Assembly (NCBI GenBank): GCA_963676875.1
Contig: OY781436.1
Coordinates: forward strand, 2,170,001 to 2,234,000
From: UBA6244 sp963676875
Lineage (GTDB): Bacteria; Bacteroidota; Bacteroidia; Bacteroidales; F082
Length of the DNA stretch: 64,000 nt
Direction: 5' to 3'
Both the position numbers and the translations under genes were made by a program. Positions 1 to 8,510 of this stretch are shown here, in pieces (the first letter of the stretch is position 1; every line of letters starts with the position of its first letter). The notes beneath the pieces are model-generated. The model had not been told where the DNA came from, searched no databases, and saw only the letters and a program-made list of their open reading frames with translations.

Positions 1-16
1 ATTTCATTTTAACGAA

Positions 17-850
17 TTAATGACTTTTTTTTGAACGAACACTTAATACTGGAATAACTGAATTATTGATTAACTGTTGTGAATAGGCTCCTAAAAATTT
101 GTTGGCCGAGGTGGTACCCTGATCAGTCATAATAGAGATGATATCCACCTCATGCTGGTCTATGTAGCGGAGAATAGACGCGGCCACGTTGTCAGCTTCA
201 ATTTTTTCGTTTACAAATGAAACATTTTTGTCTGCCAAACATTTAGAGGCTTCCTCGCTAAATTTGGCAATACGTTTTCTGATGACGCTGATGTTGGTAT
301 TATAAACTTCCAGCAAATGAATGGTGGCTCCAAATGCCCTGGCGAGTTCGGCAACCATCGGAAGTTTTTCCTTGGTCTCCATAGTGCTGTCGAGGGGCAG
401 TAAGATGTTTTTGATGTCAGGTTTTATTACATAATTACCACGTATGGTAATGATCGGACAGGGAGCCTGAGCCACAATACGATAGGCATTGCTGCCAATC
501 CAGTATTGTTCGTAGCCCGACACGCCATGTGTTCCGGCAAATATCATATCGGCACCAATGCTATGAGCGGTTTTAGCAATTTCTTGATAAACTTTTCCCC
601 TTTTAAGGGCTACACGTATTTTACCTTCAGGGGTTTGGTCGCGGTATTTTTGTACAGTGGAATCCAGATAAGCCTTGGCTTCAATACGGATATCGCCGGC
701 AATGGTATCCACCATGCTTTCGCCCACCTCTGAATTGTCAACCCAAACCAAATGTAGGTAGGCTTGCAGTTTTTGGGCATAAACGAGCGCATACTCAAGT
801 GCGTGTAAGGAGTTTTTTGAAAAATCGAAGGCAACCAATAATGTTTTCAT
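17..850 (-). CDS. Universal stress protein, tandem UspA domains
   Basis: This is a 277-residue cytoplasmic protein with two UspA-like halves. The first begins with MKTLLVAFDFS and includes the segment GADMIFAGTHGVSGYEQ, followed by a GSNAYRIV stretch typical of the nucleotide-binding loop. The second starts near residue 145 with KNILLPLDST. I chose the ATG at 850 because the open frame continues upstream only through residues that do not fit the family, and the UspA fold normally starts at this kind of hydrophobic strand. Tandem UspA proteins of about 275 residues are common in Bacteroidota. Their exact role is usually unknown, but they respond to stress or starvation. The gene is transcribed away from ruvB and the intergenic region of about 215 bases serves both genes. 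Confidence 0.85.
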   Translation of the reverse strand: MKTLLVAFDFSKNSLHALEYALVYAQKLQAYLHLVWVDNSEVGESMVDTIAGDIRIEAKAYLDSTVQKYRDQTPEGKIRVALKRGKVYQEIAKTAHSIGADMIFAGTHGVSGYEQYWIGSNAYRIVAQAPCPIITIRGNYVIKPDIKNILLPLDSTMETKEKLPMVAELARAFGATIHLLEVYNTNISVIRKRIAKFSEEASKCLADKNVSFVNEKIEADNVAASILRYIDQHEVDIISIMTDQGTTSANKFLGAYSQQLINNSVIPVLSVRSKKSH

Positions 851-1041
851 AACACAAAAATTTACCACCGAGCGACCAATTGCACCGGTCATTTGTCATG
901 CAGCTAATTTACTGAAAATTTTCTAAATTCCAACCTGCGACCTTCGATTTTGTTGCATCTGATACAATGTGCTCTGTGTCAACCCATGTGCTGATTGTAA
1001 ACGAAAACAAGGTGATGCCCCTTACACTTTACTTTTTCAGC

Positions 1042-1049
1042 TACTTTTG
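1042..1049 (+). promoter_or_regulatory. -7 promoter box TACTTTTG upstream of ruvB
   Basis: The octamer TACTTTTG matches the Bacteroidota -7 consensus TAnnTTTG and lies 17 bases before the ATG at 1067. It overlaps a GTG that extends the open frame by six codons, which is one reason to prefer the ATG. I do not see a good TTG -33 box at the usual distance. Confidence 0.55.
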
Positions 1050-1066
1050 TGAAAAAGAATTATCCC

Positions 1067-2089
1067 ATGAATGAAAACCTGGATGCCTCCGGTTCGTTGT
1101 TAAGCAAAGGAGAAATAGAGATTGAAAAAACCTTGCGCCCCGGACATTTTGAGCACTTTTCGGGTCAGCCAAGCGTGGTCGAAAACCTGAAAATTTTTGT
1201 TCAGGCAGCCCGACTTCGGGGCGAAGCGTTGGATCATGTATTGCTGCATGGCCCTCCCGGATTGGGTAAAACTACCCTTTCACATATTATCTCCAATGAG
1301 TTGCAGGTAAACCTTATAACTACCTCCGGTCCGGTGTTGGACAAACCCGGCGATTTGGCCGGATTGCTCACCAACCTCGAACCCAACGATGTGCTTTTTA
1401 TCGACGAAATTCATCGACTGAGTCCGGTGGTGGAAGAATACCTTTATTCGGCCATGGAAGACTACCGCATCGACATCATGATCGAAACCGGACCCAATGC
1501 CCGTTCTGTTCAAATTGTGATCAACCCCTTTACCCTCATTGGTGCGACCACCCGTTCGGGATTGCTCACGGCGCCGCTCCGCTCAAGGTTTGGTATTAAT
1601 TCAAGGCTTTCGTACTACGATATTCCTACACTCACCAAAATTGTGAACCGATCATCAAGTATTCTCAACGTGGAAATAGATCATGAAGCGGCCATCGAAA
1701 TCGCCGGAAGAAGCCGCGGAACACCACGTATCGCCAACTTGTTGCTGCGACGGGTGCGCGATTTTGCCCAAATTAAGGGCAATGGCCGAATTGATTTGGA
1801 AATCGCTCAATTTGCTCTTGCAGCGCTCAATGTGGACAAGCACGGTTTGGACGAAATGGACAACCGTATTCTGTCCACCATCATCGATAAATTTAAGGGC
1901 GGGCCGGTGGGCATTACCACCCTTTCCACTGCTGTGGGTGAAGAGGGCGGAACCATTGAAGAGGTGTATGAGCCTTATCTGATTCAGGAAGGATATATCA
2001 TGCGCACACCCCGCGGACGCGAAGCCACCGAGCAGGCATACAAACATTTGGGGAGAATAAAAAAACCCGATCAGGGCAAACTTTTTTAA
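1067..2089 (+). CDS. ruvB: Holliday junction branch migration ATPase RuvB
   Basis: RuvB is the hexameric AAA+ motor that drives Holliday junction branch migration together with RuvA, working with RuvC in recombinational repair. The 340-residue protein has the Walker A segment GPPGLGKTTL, Walker B LFIDEIHRL, the sensor motif GATTRSG and the C-terminal winged-helix region with RTPRGREATE. The length is normal for the family. The start was set at the ATG at 1067 (MNENLDASG) because the upstream GTG at 1049 overlaps a promoter-like box. No ruvA or ruvC is adjacent, which is usual in this phylum. queG follows after 13 bases and may be cotranscribed. Confidence 0.97.
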   Translation: MNENLDASGSLLSKGEIEIEKTLRPGHFEHFSGQPSVVENLKIFVQAARLRGEALDHVLLHGPPGLGKTTLSHIISNELQVNLITTSGPVLDKPGDLAGLLTNLEPNDVLFIDEIHRLSPVVEEYLYSAMEDYRIDIMIETGPNARSVQIVINPFTLIGATTRSGLLTAPLRSRFGINSRLSYYDIPTLTKIVNRSSSILNVEIDHEAAIEIAGRSRGTPRIANLLLRRVRDFAQIKGNGRIDLEIAQFALAALNVDKHGLDEMDNRILSTIIDKFKGGPVGITTLSTAVGEEGGTIEEVYEPYLIQEGYIMRTPRGREATEQAYKHLGRIKKPDQGKLF

Positions 2090-2102
2090 TCATCAAGATG
2101 CC

Positions 2103-3062
2103 ATGCCTGTTGACGAATTAGTCCGTGCTTCGCTTAGTGATATCATCAAGGAAAAAGCCCTACAATTGGGTTTTTTTGAGTGTGGAATATCCAAAGCAGA
2201 ATTTTTGGAGGAGGAGGCCAATCGCATGGAAACATGGCTGGAGCAAGGCTTTCAAGGAAATATGGAATACCTGGAACGAAACCGAGAAAAACGATACAAT
2301 CCGGCCATGTTGGTGGAAAATGCCCGTTCGGTGATCACGGTTTTGTACAATTATTTCCCGGAAGAAGAGCTATCGCAAAAGGACAACTATTCCCTGTCGA
2401 AATATGCTTATGGTAAAGATTATCACTTTGTTATCAAGCAAAAGCTTAATGAGTTAAAGGATTTTATCGAAGAGAAAACAGGTCCCCGTGAGGCTCGTGC
2501 CTTTGTGGATTCGGCACCTGTCCTTGACCGGGCTTGGGCACGAAAAAGCGGACTGGGGTTTGTTGGTAAAAATACCTGCCTGATTAATAAAAAAGGGGGC
2601 TCGTTTTTCTTTATCGGACATCTGATGACTGATTTAGAACTGAGTTACCATACCGATACCGATCCCAAAAACTACTGCGGAAAATGTACCCGCTGCATCG
2701 AGGCTTGTCCTACCGGTGCCATCGAACCCTTTCGTGTGGATGCCCGAAAATGCCTGTCGTACCTCACCATTGAATACCGTGGCAAGCTGGACGATTCCAT
2801 GAAAAATGATTTTGGGAACACTATTTACGGTTGCGACATTTGTCAGGATGTATGTCCCTGGAACCGATTCAGCAGGCCACACAACGAGCCGGAGTTTAAT
2901 CCGTCGGAAAAGTTAAAAAAAATGAAAAAGTCGGATTGGCATTCACTCGACAAACCTCTTTTTAATCAATTGTTTAAACATTCGGCTGTGCAACGGGCAG
3001 GATATAAAGGCTTGCGAAGAAACATTGATTTTCTGTCAAATTCTGCTACTTTTGAAGATTAA
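2103..3062 (+). CDS. queG: Epoxyqueuosine reductase QueG
   Basis: QueG performs the last step of queuosine biosynthesis, reducing epoxyqueuosine to queuosine in the tRNA wobble position with a cobalamin cofactor and two 4Fe-4S clusters. The 319-residue protein shows both cluster motifs: CGKCTRCIEACPTGA, and CDICQDVCPWNRF with the cysteines distributed as in ferredoxin-type clusters. The segment RAFVDSAPVLDRAWARKSG is the conserved substrate and cobalamin region. The C-terminal HEAT-like repeats found in longer homologues are absent, as in many Bacteroidota versions. The gene follows ruvB closely on the same strand. Confidence 0.95.
   Translation: MPVDELVRASLSDIIKEKALQLGFFECGISKAEFLEEEANRMETWLEQGFQGNMEYLERNREKRYNPAMLVENARSVITVLYNYFPEEELSQKDNYSLSKYAYGKDYHFVIKQKLNELKDFIEEKTGPREARAFVDSAPVLDRAWARKSGLGFVGKNTCLINKKGGSFFFIGHLMTDLELSYHTDTDPKNYCGKCTRCIEACPTGAIEPFRVDARKCLSYLTIEYRGKLDDSMKNDFGNTIYGCDICQDVCPWNRFSRPHNEPEFNPSEKLKKMKKSDWHSLDKPLFNQLFKHSAVQRAGYKGLRRNIDFLSNSATFED
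3025..3054 (+). promoter_or_regulatory. Bacteroidota-type promoter TTG-N19-TACTTTTG
   Basis: A TTG at 3025-3027 is followed after 19 bases by TACTTTTG at 3047-3054, matching the -33/-7 arrangement of the Bacteroidota primary sigma factor. It lies inside the last codons of queG, 19 bases before the next ATG, so the downstream gene probably has its own transcript. Confidence 0.6.
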
Positions 3063-3073
3063 AAACACCAAAT

Positions 3074-4660
3074 ATGTTCAGAAAAAAATTTAGTATCTGG
3101 TTTACCGTATTTTTTCTCGTTTTGATGTTGATCAATCTTTTTGTGTATTGGGTGAAAAGTGGGCAGGAAACCTATGCTGACGAAATCATTACCAAAACCA
3201 CCCAACGATTTAATACAAGCATCCTAAATTTCCTCTCAGAAGTAGAACATTCAAAAAATCAGCTGACCAATACCGTAAGAAACCATCAAATTACCGACCT
3301 GAGCTCTGATACCCTCAACCTCTTGTTTAGCCAGTTGGTGGAAAAAGACAAGTTTTTGAAGGGTGTAATTATTTTCGGGCAAGACTTTAATTATGTGCTG
3401 GTTCACGAAGGGCAAACCTGGGCCACCACACACAACAATAAAGTGAGCGATTCGCTCATCAATTGGCAACGACTGAACAGTAATATGAAATTGGTCAGCG
3501 AATGGAGTGATACGTATAGTTATTTTCTCACAGATAGCACTTACAAGGTTATTAAAAGCGAATTGAATGAAAATCATGCCTCCAACCTTTGGCTCAGCGT
3601 ACAGAGTAAATTGGCCGAGAGACGCGATTTGTTGATGACAGTTTTTAACCTGAATAGCCGCGATCATTTTCCTGTGGTAGTGGCATTTTTATATAGTACT
3701 GCCGAAATGGGAAATCAGTTTATTTCGGTTCTGAAATATAAAAATCCCATGGTGTCGGTTATTACACAGAACAATGGTGTTATTACTCCACTTATCACCA
3801 GCGATACTTCGAAAGTGAAATTGTATGCCGGATTGAATTTGGAGGTAAAAAAACTGATTGCTAAATGGCAAAAAAACGCTGATAAACACAATCATTCTTT
3901 TGCTTTTAATCATGGAGAGCAAGTATATTGGAGTCGGTTGATTTCCATTCCTGAAAACATGGGTGTTACGGGTTATGGTGTCACGATTTCTGCCGCTGAC
4001 TTGGCCAAAACAGAAAATATGCAGGAATTGTTGTATGTGTATCTGGCGGCACTTTTCTTTATACTTGGAGTGCTTTCTTACCTGACCACCCGGCGTAAAA
4101 ATCGCGAAAACAAGTTGTCCGCACCCGACCCCCCTGAACCATTTGAAGAGCACGAAATATTACCCATGATGAAAAAGGGTGAATCGGAAAAGATTGAATT
4201 TAAGTCTTCGTTAAGGTGGGATTACCGCGAAAAAGTGGTGAACAGTTTGTTGGAAGTGGTTATTATGAAAAGCATTTCGGCGTTTGCCAATGCCAAAGGA
4301 GGCACACTGTTTATCGGCGTGGCCGACAACATGGAGATACTAGGTCTTGACCCCGATTTTAAAACCCTGAAGAAACAGGATGTGGACTATTTTGAGCTAC
4401 ATCTGCGTAAGTTGATTACCAACCAGTTTGGACTAACCTTCGCCAACCATTTTTTGCATATTCAGTTTCCTGAAATCCATGGTAAAACCATCTGCGTGAT
4501 TCGAATTCATGCCGGTATCCGTCCTTTGTTTATCAAAACTAAAGGCAAACAAGGGCAGGAACAGGAGAAATTTTATGTGCGTTCGGGAAATGCCTCCCAG
4601 GAAGTGGCTTCGTTGAAGGAAATGAATGAATATATCAACCGGAGATTTGGGGGGAGGTGA
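3074..4660 (+). CDS. Membrane protein with extracytoplasmic sensor region and C-terminal AlbA_2/Schlafen-type domain
   Basis: The 528-residue protein has a transmembrane helix at about residues 7-26, an extracytoplasmic region to about 315, a second helix at about 317-337 and a cytoplasmic domain from about 365 to the end. The cytoplasmic part contains ESEKIEFKSSLRWD and ISAFANAKGGTLFIGVAD, the signature of the AlbA_2 (Schlafen AlbA, formerly divergent AAA-4) domain. Such domains usually occur in soluble proteins next to helix-turn-helix regions, and their role is nucleic-acid related or unknown. Here the arrangement resembles a receptor: a periplasmic sensor linked directly to the AlbA_2 output. 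The function is inferred only from architecture. The gene has its own promoter inside the end of queG. Confidence 0.75.
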   Translation: MFRKKFSIWFTVFFLVLMLINLFVYWVKSGQETYADEIITKTTQRFNTSILNFLSEVEHSKNQLTNTVRNHQITDLSSDTLNLLFSQLVEKDKFLKGVIIFGQDFNYVLVHEGQTWATTHNNKVSDSLINWQRLNSNMKLVSEWSDTYSYFLTDSTYKVIKSELNENHASNLWLSVQSKLAERRDLLMTVFNLNSRDHFPVVVAFLYSTAEMGNQFISVLKYKNPMVSVITQNNGVITPLITSDTSKVKLYAGLNLEVKKLIAKWQKNADKHNHSFAFNHGEQVYWSRLISIPENMGVTGYGVTISAADLAKTENMQELLYVYLAALFFILGVLSYLTTRRKNRENKLSAPDPPEPFEEHEILPMMKKGESEKIEFKSSLRWDYREKVVNSLLEVVIMKSISAFANAKGGTLFIGVADNMEILGLDPDFKTLKKQDVDYFELHLRKLITNQFGLTFANHFLHIQFPEIHGKTICVIRIHAGIRPLFIKTKGKQGQEQEKFYVRSGNASQEVASLKEMNEYINRRFGGR

Positions 4661-4662
4661 GA

Positions 4663-4774
4663 GGGTTCGAGGGTTCAAATGTTCAAGGGTTCAAATGTTC
4701 AAATGTTCAAATGTTCAAGGGTTCAAGGGTTCAACCCCGAAAGTTTTCGGGGCAAATGTTCAAGGGTTCAAACG
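4663..4774. repeat. Degenerate tandem array of GTTCAAATGTTCAAGG-like words with embedded hairpin
   Basis: About eleven degenerate copies of the ten-base words GTTCAAATGT and GTTCAAGGGT run head to tail. The array is interrupted by a perfect hairpin at 4735-4752 (CCCCGAAA, two-base loop, TTTCGGGG). It is non-coding and sits between an AlbA_2 gene and a symporter gene. No spacers are present, so it is not a CRISPR array. Confidence 0.8.
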
Positions 4775-4805
4775 TTTGCTAGTTATGATGTTTATGTATA
4801 ACTGT

Positions 4806-4880
4806 ACACTTACTCCCTACTCCTTACTGATTACTCCCTACTCCCCCCGATGGCTATCGGGGTCCGACTTCCGTCTCCCG
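4806..4880. repeat. Low-complexity CTTACTCCCTACTCC array with hairpin CCCCGAT-GGCT-ATCGGGG
   Basis: Short words such as ACTCCCTACTCC and ACTTCCGTCTCCC repeat imperfectly. A seven-base-pair hairpin occupies 4845-4862. The same word family appears, on either strand, at 30922-30994 and 44996-45072. It forms most of the leader region of the following symporter gene. Confidence 0.65.
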
Positions 4881-4906
4881 ACTTTACGCACTTATAAATC
4901 AAAAAC

Positions 4907-6331
4907 ATGACCCACGAATTGCTCTTTTGGATCATTCTATATCTGGTGTTTATCATCATTATTTCCATTCGGCATTTGCGCACTTCCGATTTGGATCAAT
5001 ATTTGGTAAACAACCGAAAGACGGGAGTTATCCCATTGGTTTTTACCACATTGGCCACGTTTGTGGGTGGAGGTACTTCCATCGGACTCATTGCTATGGG
5101 GTACGAGTCGGGTTTGGCAGCGGTGGGCATCGGGGTTGCCTATGTGATTGGGTTTGTGTTGTTGTTTTTCTTTGCCGGACCCATCCGTGATTTTGGTGCC
5201 AAACACCATATTTACAGCTTTCCTCATTACCTTAATCTCCGCTATACCCGTTTTGAAACTTCGCGGTTTACGCGCATATTTTCTTCCACGGTCAGTGGGG
5301 TGAATATCTTTATTTTCTTCTTTTTGTTGTCGGCGCAGTTTGTGGCCATGGCTAGTTTGCTAAAATTCGGTTTTGGGATCGGTTATACTACCGCAGTGGT
5401 GATTTCAGCATTGATCGTGGTGGTTTACACGGCCATTGCCGGTTTGTCGGGGGTGATCCTTACCGATATGGTGCAGTTTGTGGCCATCGTGGTGATGATT
5501 GTGTTGGTGTTTATCCCGGGCATTATCGATGATACCGAGGTCTTTGAACGATTAACCGAATTGCCAGCCAATATGCTCAACGGCACTTACTACGGCTGGA
5601 TATTTTTGGTGGCTTTGCCCGTGTTTTTAAGTTGGTCGGTGTTGGTGCGGATGGATATCTGGCAACGGATTCTGGCGGCCAAAGATCAACGAACGGCGCG
5701 CAGGGTAAGTCTTTGGTCGGGATTGGGTATGTTGCCCTTTTACATTGTTTTTCCATTGGTGGGCATGACCATACGCGTGATAAGCGACGAAGCCCTCGAC
5801 CCCAAGGATGTGGCTTATATTTTTTTGGGACGCCACAGCGAGGGTATGCTGTTTGGATTTGTTATGGTGGGGTTGTTGTCGGCACTCATGTCGTCGGGTG
5901 ACAGTTTTCTGAACATTATTTCCATTTCGGCGGTAAAGGATTTGGTGGGATGGAAGGCCAAATCATCTGTAAAAAAACTCAGCCAGGGAGTGCTGATTCG
6001 TGCGGCTACTACGTTTTTTGGGGTGATTGCTTTGGGCATGGCACTGGTATTTCCTTATATTGTGGATTTGATGGTCGTGGGCATTTCCACCATCACTATT
6101 TTTGTGCCCATTACCCTTTTCTCGCTGATCAAAAAGGAAGTATATCCCCATCGAAAGGCAGCTCTATGGAGTATTCTTTCGGGATTTGTGGTAAATGTTT
6201 TGTTGTTTGTTTGGGGAGTCGTGTTGCCGGAGCAGTTCGAGCCCAAGAACTCTTTTGCACCTGCTTTTGTTGTAGCAGCACTGGTCTTGGTGGGGGGAGT
6301 ACTGTTGAAGAAAAAAGGAATATCGAATTGA
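4907..6331 (+). CDS. Sodium:solute symporter (SSS family)
   Basis: This 474-residue integral membrane protein belongs to the sodium:solute symporter family, which couples sodium entry to uptake of sugars, amino acids or organic acids. The N-terminal region with DLDQYLVNNRKTG and TTLATFVGGGTSIGLIAMG corresponds to the conserved first helices. GLSGVILTDMVQF and the later segment GLLSALMSSGDSFLNIISISAVKDL are family hallmarks. About 13 hydrophobic helices can be seen. The substrate cannot be read from sequence. No catabolic gene is adjacent. Confidence 0.9.
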   Translation: MTHELLFWIILYLVFIIIISIRHLRTSDLDQYLVNNRKTGVIPLVFTTLATFVGGGTSIGLIAMGYESGLAAVGIGVAYVIGFVLLFFFAGPIRDFGAKHHIYSFPHYLNLRYTRFETSRFTRIFSSTVSGVNIFIFFFLLSAQFVAMASLLKFGFGIGYTTAVVISALIVVVYTAIAGLSGVILTDMVQFVAIVVMIVLVFIPGIIDDTEVFERLTELPANMLNGTYYGWIFLVALPVFLSWSVLVRMDIWQRILAAKDQRTARRVSLWSGLGMLPFYIVFPLVGMTIRVISDEALDPKDVAYIFLGRHSEGMLFGFVMVGLLSALMSSGDSFLNIISISAVKDLVGWKAKSSVKKLSQGVLIRAATTFFGVIALGMALVFPYIVDLMVVGISTITIFVPITLFSLIKKEVYPHRKAALWSILSGFVVNVLLFVWGVVLPEQFEPKNSFAPAFVVAALVLVGGVLLKKKGISN

Positions 6332-6347
6332 ATAAAGATAAGAGAAA

Positions 6348-6427
6348 GGCACAAGCGGACGCTTGCGCCGGTTTAGGGAGACTTAAGTTGTAATGATGAG
6401 GGCACAAGCGGACGCTTGCGCCGGTTT
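6348..6427. repeat. Two direct copies of a 27-bp palindromic repeat
   Basis: Copies at 6348-6374 and 6401-6427 are identical over 27 bases. Each contains an inverted repeat with arms GGCACAAGCG and CGCTTGCGCC (one mismatch) around a GA spacer. They start 17 bases after the symporter stop codon and could form a transcript-end structure, though no T-run follows. A partial palindrome (TGCCCGCC-AAA-GGCG) follows at about 6470-6485. Confidence 0.75.
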
Positions 6428-6510
6428 GAAAAGTGTTGTTGAAGAAAAATGGAATATTGATTAACAGCCTGCCCGCCAAAGGCGTGAAATGATGAATTTG
6501 GAAAATGAAA

Positions 6511-6603
6511 TACCTTCGACATTCAAAAATCGGTGTTCGATATTCGGTGTTGAATAAGAAGAAAGAAAAAAGGAATAACGAATATCGATTAAAGAATGAT
6601 GAA
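6511..6603. repeat. Left imperfect direct repeat flanking the four-helix-bundle gene
   Basis: This AT-rich non-coding stretch contains words such as CGGTGTTCGATATTCGGTG and AAAGGAATAACGAATATCG. A related copy lies at 7051-7138, on the other side of the gene at 6664. The two copies share word order and most bases, so the gene is bracketed by imperfect direct repeats. Confidence 0.6.
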
Positions 6604-6663
6604 TGTTGAAGTACGATTCTACTTTAATAATAAAGAATCGGTGTTTAAAATAAAATGGAAAAA

Positions 6664-7026
6664 ATGAAGAAATTTGATTTGGAAGAGCGACTTATTGATT
6701 TTTCGGTTTTAATAATTGAATTGACCAACGAAATGCCTAATTCAAAGGCCGGCAATCATTTATCAAGCCAATTGGTACGATCGGGAACATCGGTTTCATT
6801 GAATTATGGGGAAGCGCAGAGTGCTGAATCCAGGAAGGATTTTATTCATAAAATGAAAGTTATTTTAAAGGAATTGCGCGAAACACATGTGTGCTTAAAA
6901 ATAATACATCTGAGTAAATTATTTGAATCTGAGCAGCTTTTAATTGAATTAAAGAAGGAAATTAATGAGCTGATTTCGATTTTTGTGAAGAGTATTGAAA
7001 CAGCACAGAAAAATCTAAATACGTAA
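6664..7026 (+). CDS. Four-helix-bundle protein (23S rRNA IVP-like)
   Basis: The 120-residue protein matches the four-helix-bundle family named after proteins encoded in 23S rRNA intervening sequences. Characteristic segments are FDLEERLIDFSV near the start, SSQLVRSGTSVSLNYGEAQSAES in the middle and KVILKELRETHVCLKII. The fold is shared with Avd, the accessory protein of diversity-generating retroelements, but no reverse transcriptase or variable repeat is present here. An ATG at 6655 would add three residues; I favour 6664 because the resulting N-terminus MKKFDLEERL fits the family. Function is unknown. The gene is isolated between repeats at 6511-6603 and 7051-7138. Confidence 0.8.
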   Translation: MKKFDLEERLIDFSVLIIELTNEMPNSKAGNHLSSQLVRSGTSVSLNYGEAQSAESRKDFIHKMKVILKELRETHVCLKIIHLSKLFESEQLLIELKKEINELISIFVKSIETAQKNLNT

Positions 7027-7050
7027 AGAAATGGGAAAATTTAATAAGGA

Positions 7051-7138
7051 TTATACTTCGAAATTCTTAAATCGGCGTTCGGTGTTTAAAAGATTGTAAA
7101 ATAAAGGAATAATGAATATCGATTAACGAATGATGAAT
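7051..7138. repeat. Right imperfect direct repeat flanking the four-helix-bundle gene
   Basis: The stretch repeats, with substitutions and small gaps, the order of words seen at 6511-6603 (CGGCGTTCGGTG, then AAAGGAATAATGAATATCG, then GAATGATGAA). A further partial copy of CGACATTCGGCGTTCGGTG follows at about 7164-7182, just before tadA. Confidence 0.6.
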
Positions 7139-7211
7139 CACGAAATGAACGCGAAACCATACTTCGACATTCGGCGTTCGGTGTTTAAAAAGAAATAAAG
7201 ATAATTTTACT

Positions 7212-7661
7212 ATGAATCTAGGTGTATTTTCCGACGAGCATTTCATGAAAGAAGCCCTGAAAGAGGCTGAGAAAGCACGCAGGCAAAACGAGGTGCCCGT
7301 GGGTGCGGTGGTGGTTTACGGCAACCGCATCATCTCGCGGGGCCACAATCTTACCGAAACCCTCAACGATGTAACGGCCCATGCTGAGATGCAGGCCTTT
7401 ACCTCTGCCTCCGACTTTATCGGTGGCAAATACCTAAAAGACTGCACGCTGTACGTTACGCTGGAGCCCTGCGTGATGTGTGCCGGTGCTGCCTATTGGA
7501 CGCAAATCAGCCGTGTGGTGTTTGGTGCTTACGACGAAAAACGAGGCTTTTCCAGGTTGGCAGCACCCATTTTGCATCCCACTACCGAAGTAATGGGTGG
7601 TGTTTTAGCCGACGAATGCGGTGAGTTGATTCAGGAGTTTTTCAGGGAAAAGAGAAAATGA
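7212..7661 (+). CDS. tadA: tRNA adenosine(34) deaminase TadA
   Basis: TadA converts adenosine 34 to inosine in the tRNA anticodon. The 149-residue protein carries the zinc-dependent deaminase signature: HAEMQAF supplies the histidine ligand and catalytic glutamate, and PCVMCAGA supplies the two cysteine ligands. The early segment EVPVGAVVV and the following N-rich loop are also typical. A general nucleoside or guanine deaminase is an alternative with the same fold, but length and motif spacing fit TadA best. The gene stands alone on the plus strand. Confidence 0.88.
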   Translation: MNLGVFSDEHFMKEALKEAEKARRQNEVPVGAVVVYGNRIISRGHNLTETLNDVTAHAEMQAFTSASDFIGGKYLKDCTLYVTLEPCVMCAGAAYWTQISRVVFGAYDEKRGFSRLAAPILHPTTEVMGGVLADECGELIQEFFREKRK

Positions 7662-7702
7662 AAATACTGAAATTTGTTTCATCCAACCGTTAATTTTGTT
7701 TC

Positions 7703-7773
7703 AATATTTTAAAAACAAGTGTCATATTTTAAAGGATGCCTTTAAAAACAGGTATCATATTTTAAAGGATCGG
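7703..7773. repeat. Short direct repeats and a perfect nine-base hairpin downstream of tadA
   Basis: The phrase ATATTTTAAA followed by ACAAGTGTC or ACAGGTATC recurs three times. TTTTAAAGG at 7727-7735 and CCTTTAAAA at 7739-7747 form a perfect inverted repeat with a three-base loop. No T-run follows, so terminator function is uncertain. Confidence 0.5.
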
Positions 7774-7871
7774 CTATCACATGGTGATATTTTTAGAGCA
7801 TTCATATCAAGATGATTCTCAACTAGCTGAATTTTTTGATAATTTTAGCACTTATAACCTAAAATATAATT

Positions 7872-8510
7872 ATGAAAACCTTTAAGCTAATTTTTTTTAT
7901 TTTCATAACCACTTTCATGTTTTCATCCTGTGACAAGTATTACTTGCAAGACACCTATACTTTAACACCCGAGGAACTGCAATACCTCAGTTATGCCGAG
8001 GACGATCAGGTGGTTTTTTCTAATTCAGGCACCGGAGAGAAACTGATATTTACAACTTCTCCAACCTCTACTGAAATGGTTGAAATCTCTTTGGGTATTA
8101 ATACCAATAAATATTATTTATATGAGAAAAAACAGCAGGTTTTGACTTCTCAGGTTGTAACTATGGGTTTTATTTTGGAGGCAGACAGAAACTATCAAAA
8201 AGAAGCCAGTTTGGATTTTTTTTGGGACACAGGGATAGCTGATTTCCCCCAAGCCATTGAAAGCGGTTTCTACGTTCCCATCGATTCTAATATTCGGTAT
8301 TTTAAATTGTCTTACTGTGGTAGCATGATGGTTCAACAACATTTATACCATGATGTTTACCGTGGTGATTTTTCGATGTGGGCTTACCCCGGTGACACAA
8401 CTGCCATTCCGGTTGGCGCTGTTTATCCTCTCCAATACTATTTTTGCCTGCCCGATGGGATGATCAGGTTCGATATGTCGGATAGCACAAGTTGGGAGCT
8501 TAATCGATGA
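7872..8510 (+). CDS. Hypothetical lipoprotein
   Basis: The 212-residue protein begins with a lipoprotein signal peptide ending in FMFSSC, so it is predicted to be lipidated and anchored in the cell envelope. The rest is acidic and rich in aromatic residues, with short beta-strand-like stretches. I recognise no catalytic motif. It resembles small envelope lipoproteins of Bacteroidota with DUF1735-like domains, but this is only an impression. No operon partner is evident: the gap before the next gene is over 600 bases. Confidence 0.7.
   Translation: MKTFKLIFFIFITTFMFSSCDKYYLQDTYTLTPEELQYLSYAEDDQVVFSNSGTGEKLIFTTSPTSTEMVEISLGINTNKYYLYEKKQQVLTSQVVTMGFILEADRNYQKEASLDFFWDTGIADFPQAIESGFYVPIDSNIRYFKLSYCGSMMVQQHLYHDVYRGDFSMWAYPGDTTAIPVGAVYPLQYYFCLPDGMIRFDMSDSTSWELNR

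Noticed and set aside
4663..4774. Possible CRISPR array
   Set aside because: Repeats are about ten bases long, degenerate and directly adjacent, with no spacers and no cas genes in the window.
6664..7026. Accessory protein (Avd) of a diversity-generating retroelement
   Set aside because: The fold is the same, but there is no reverse transcriptase, template repeat or variable target gene nearby.
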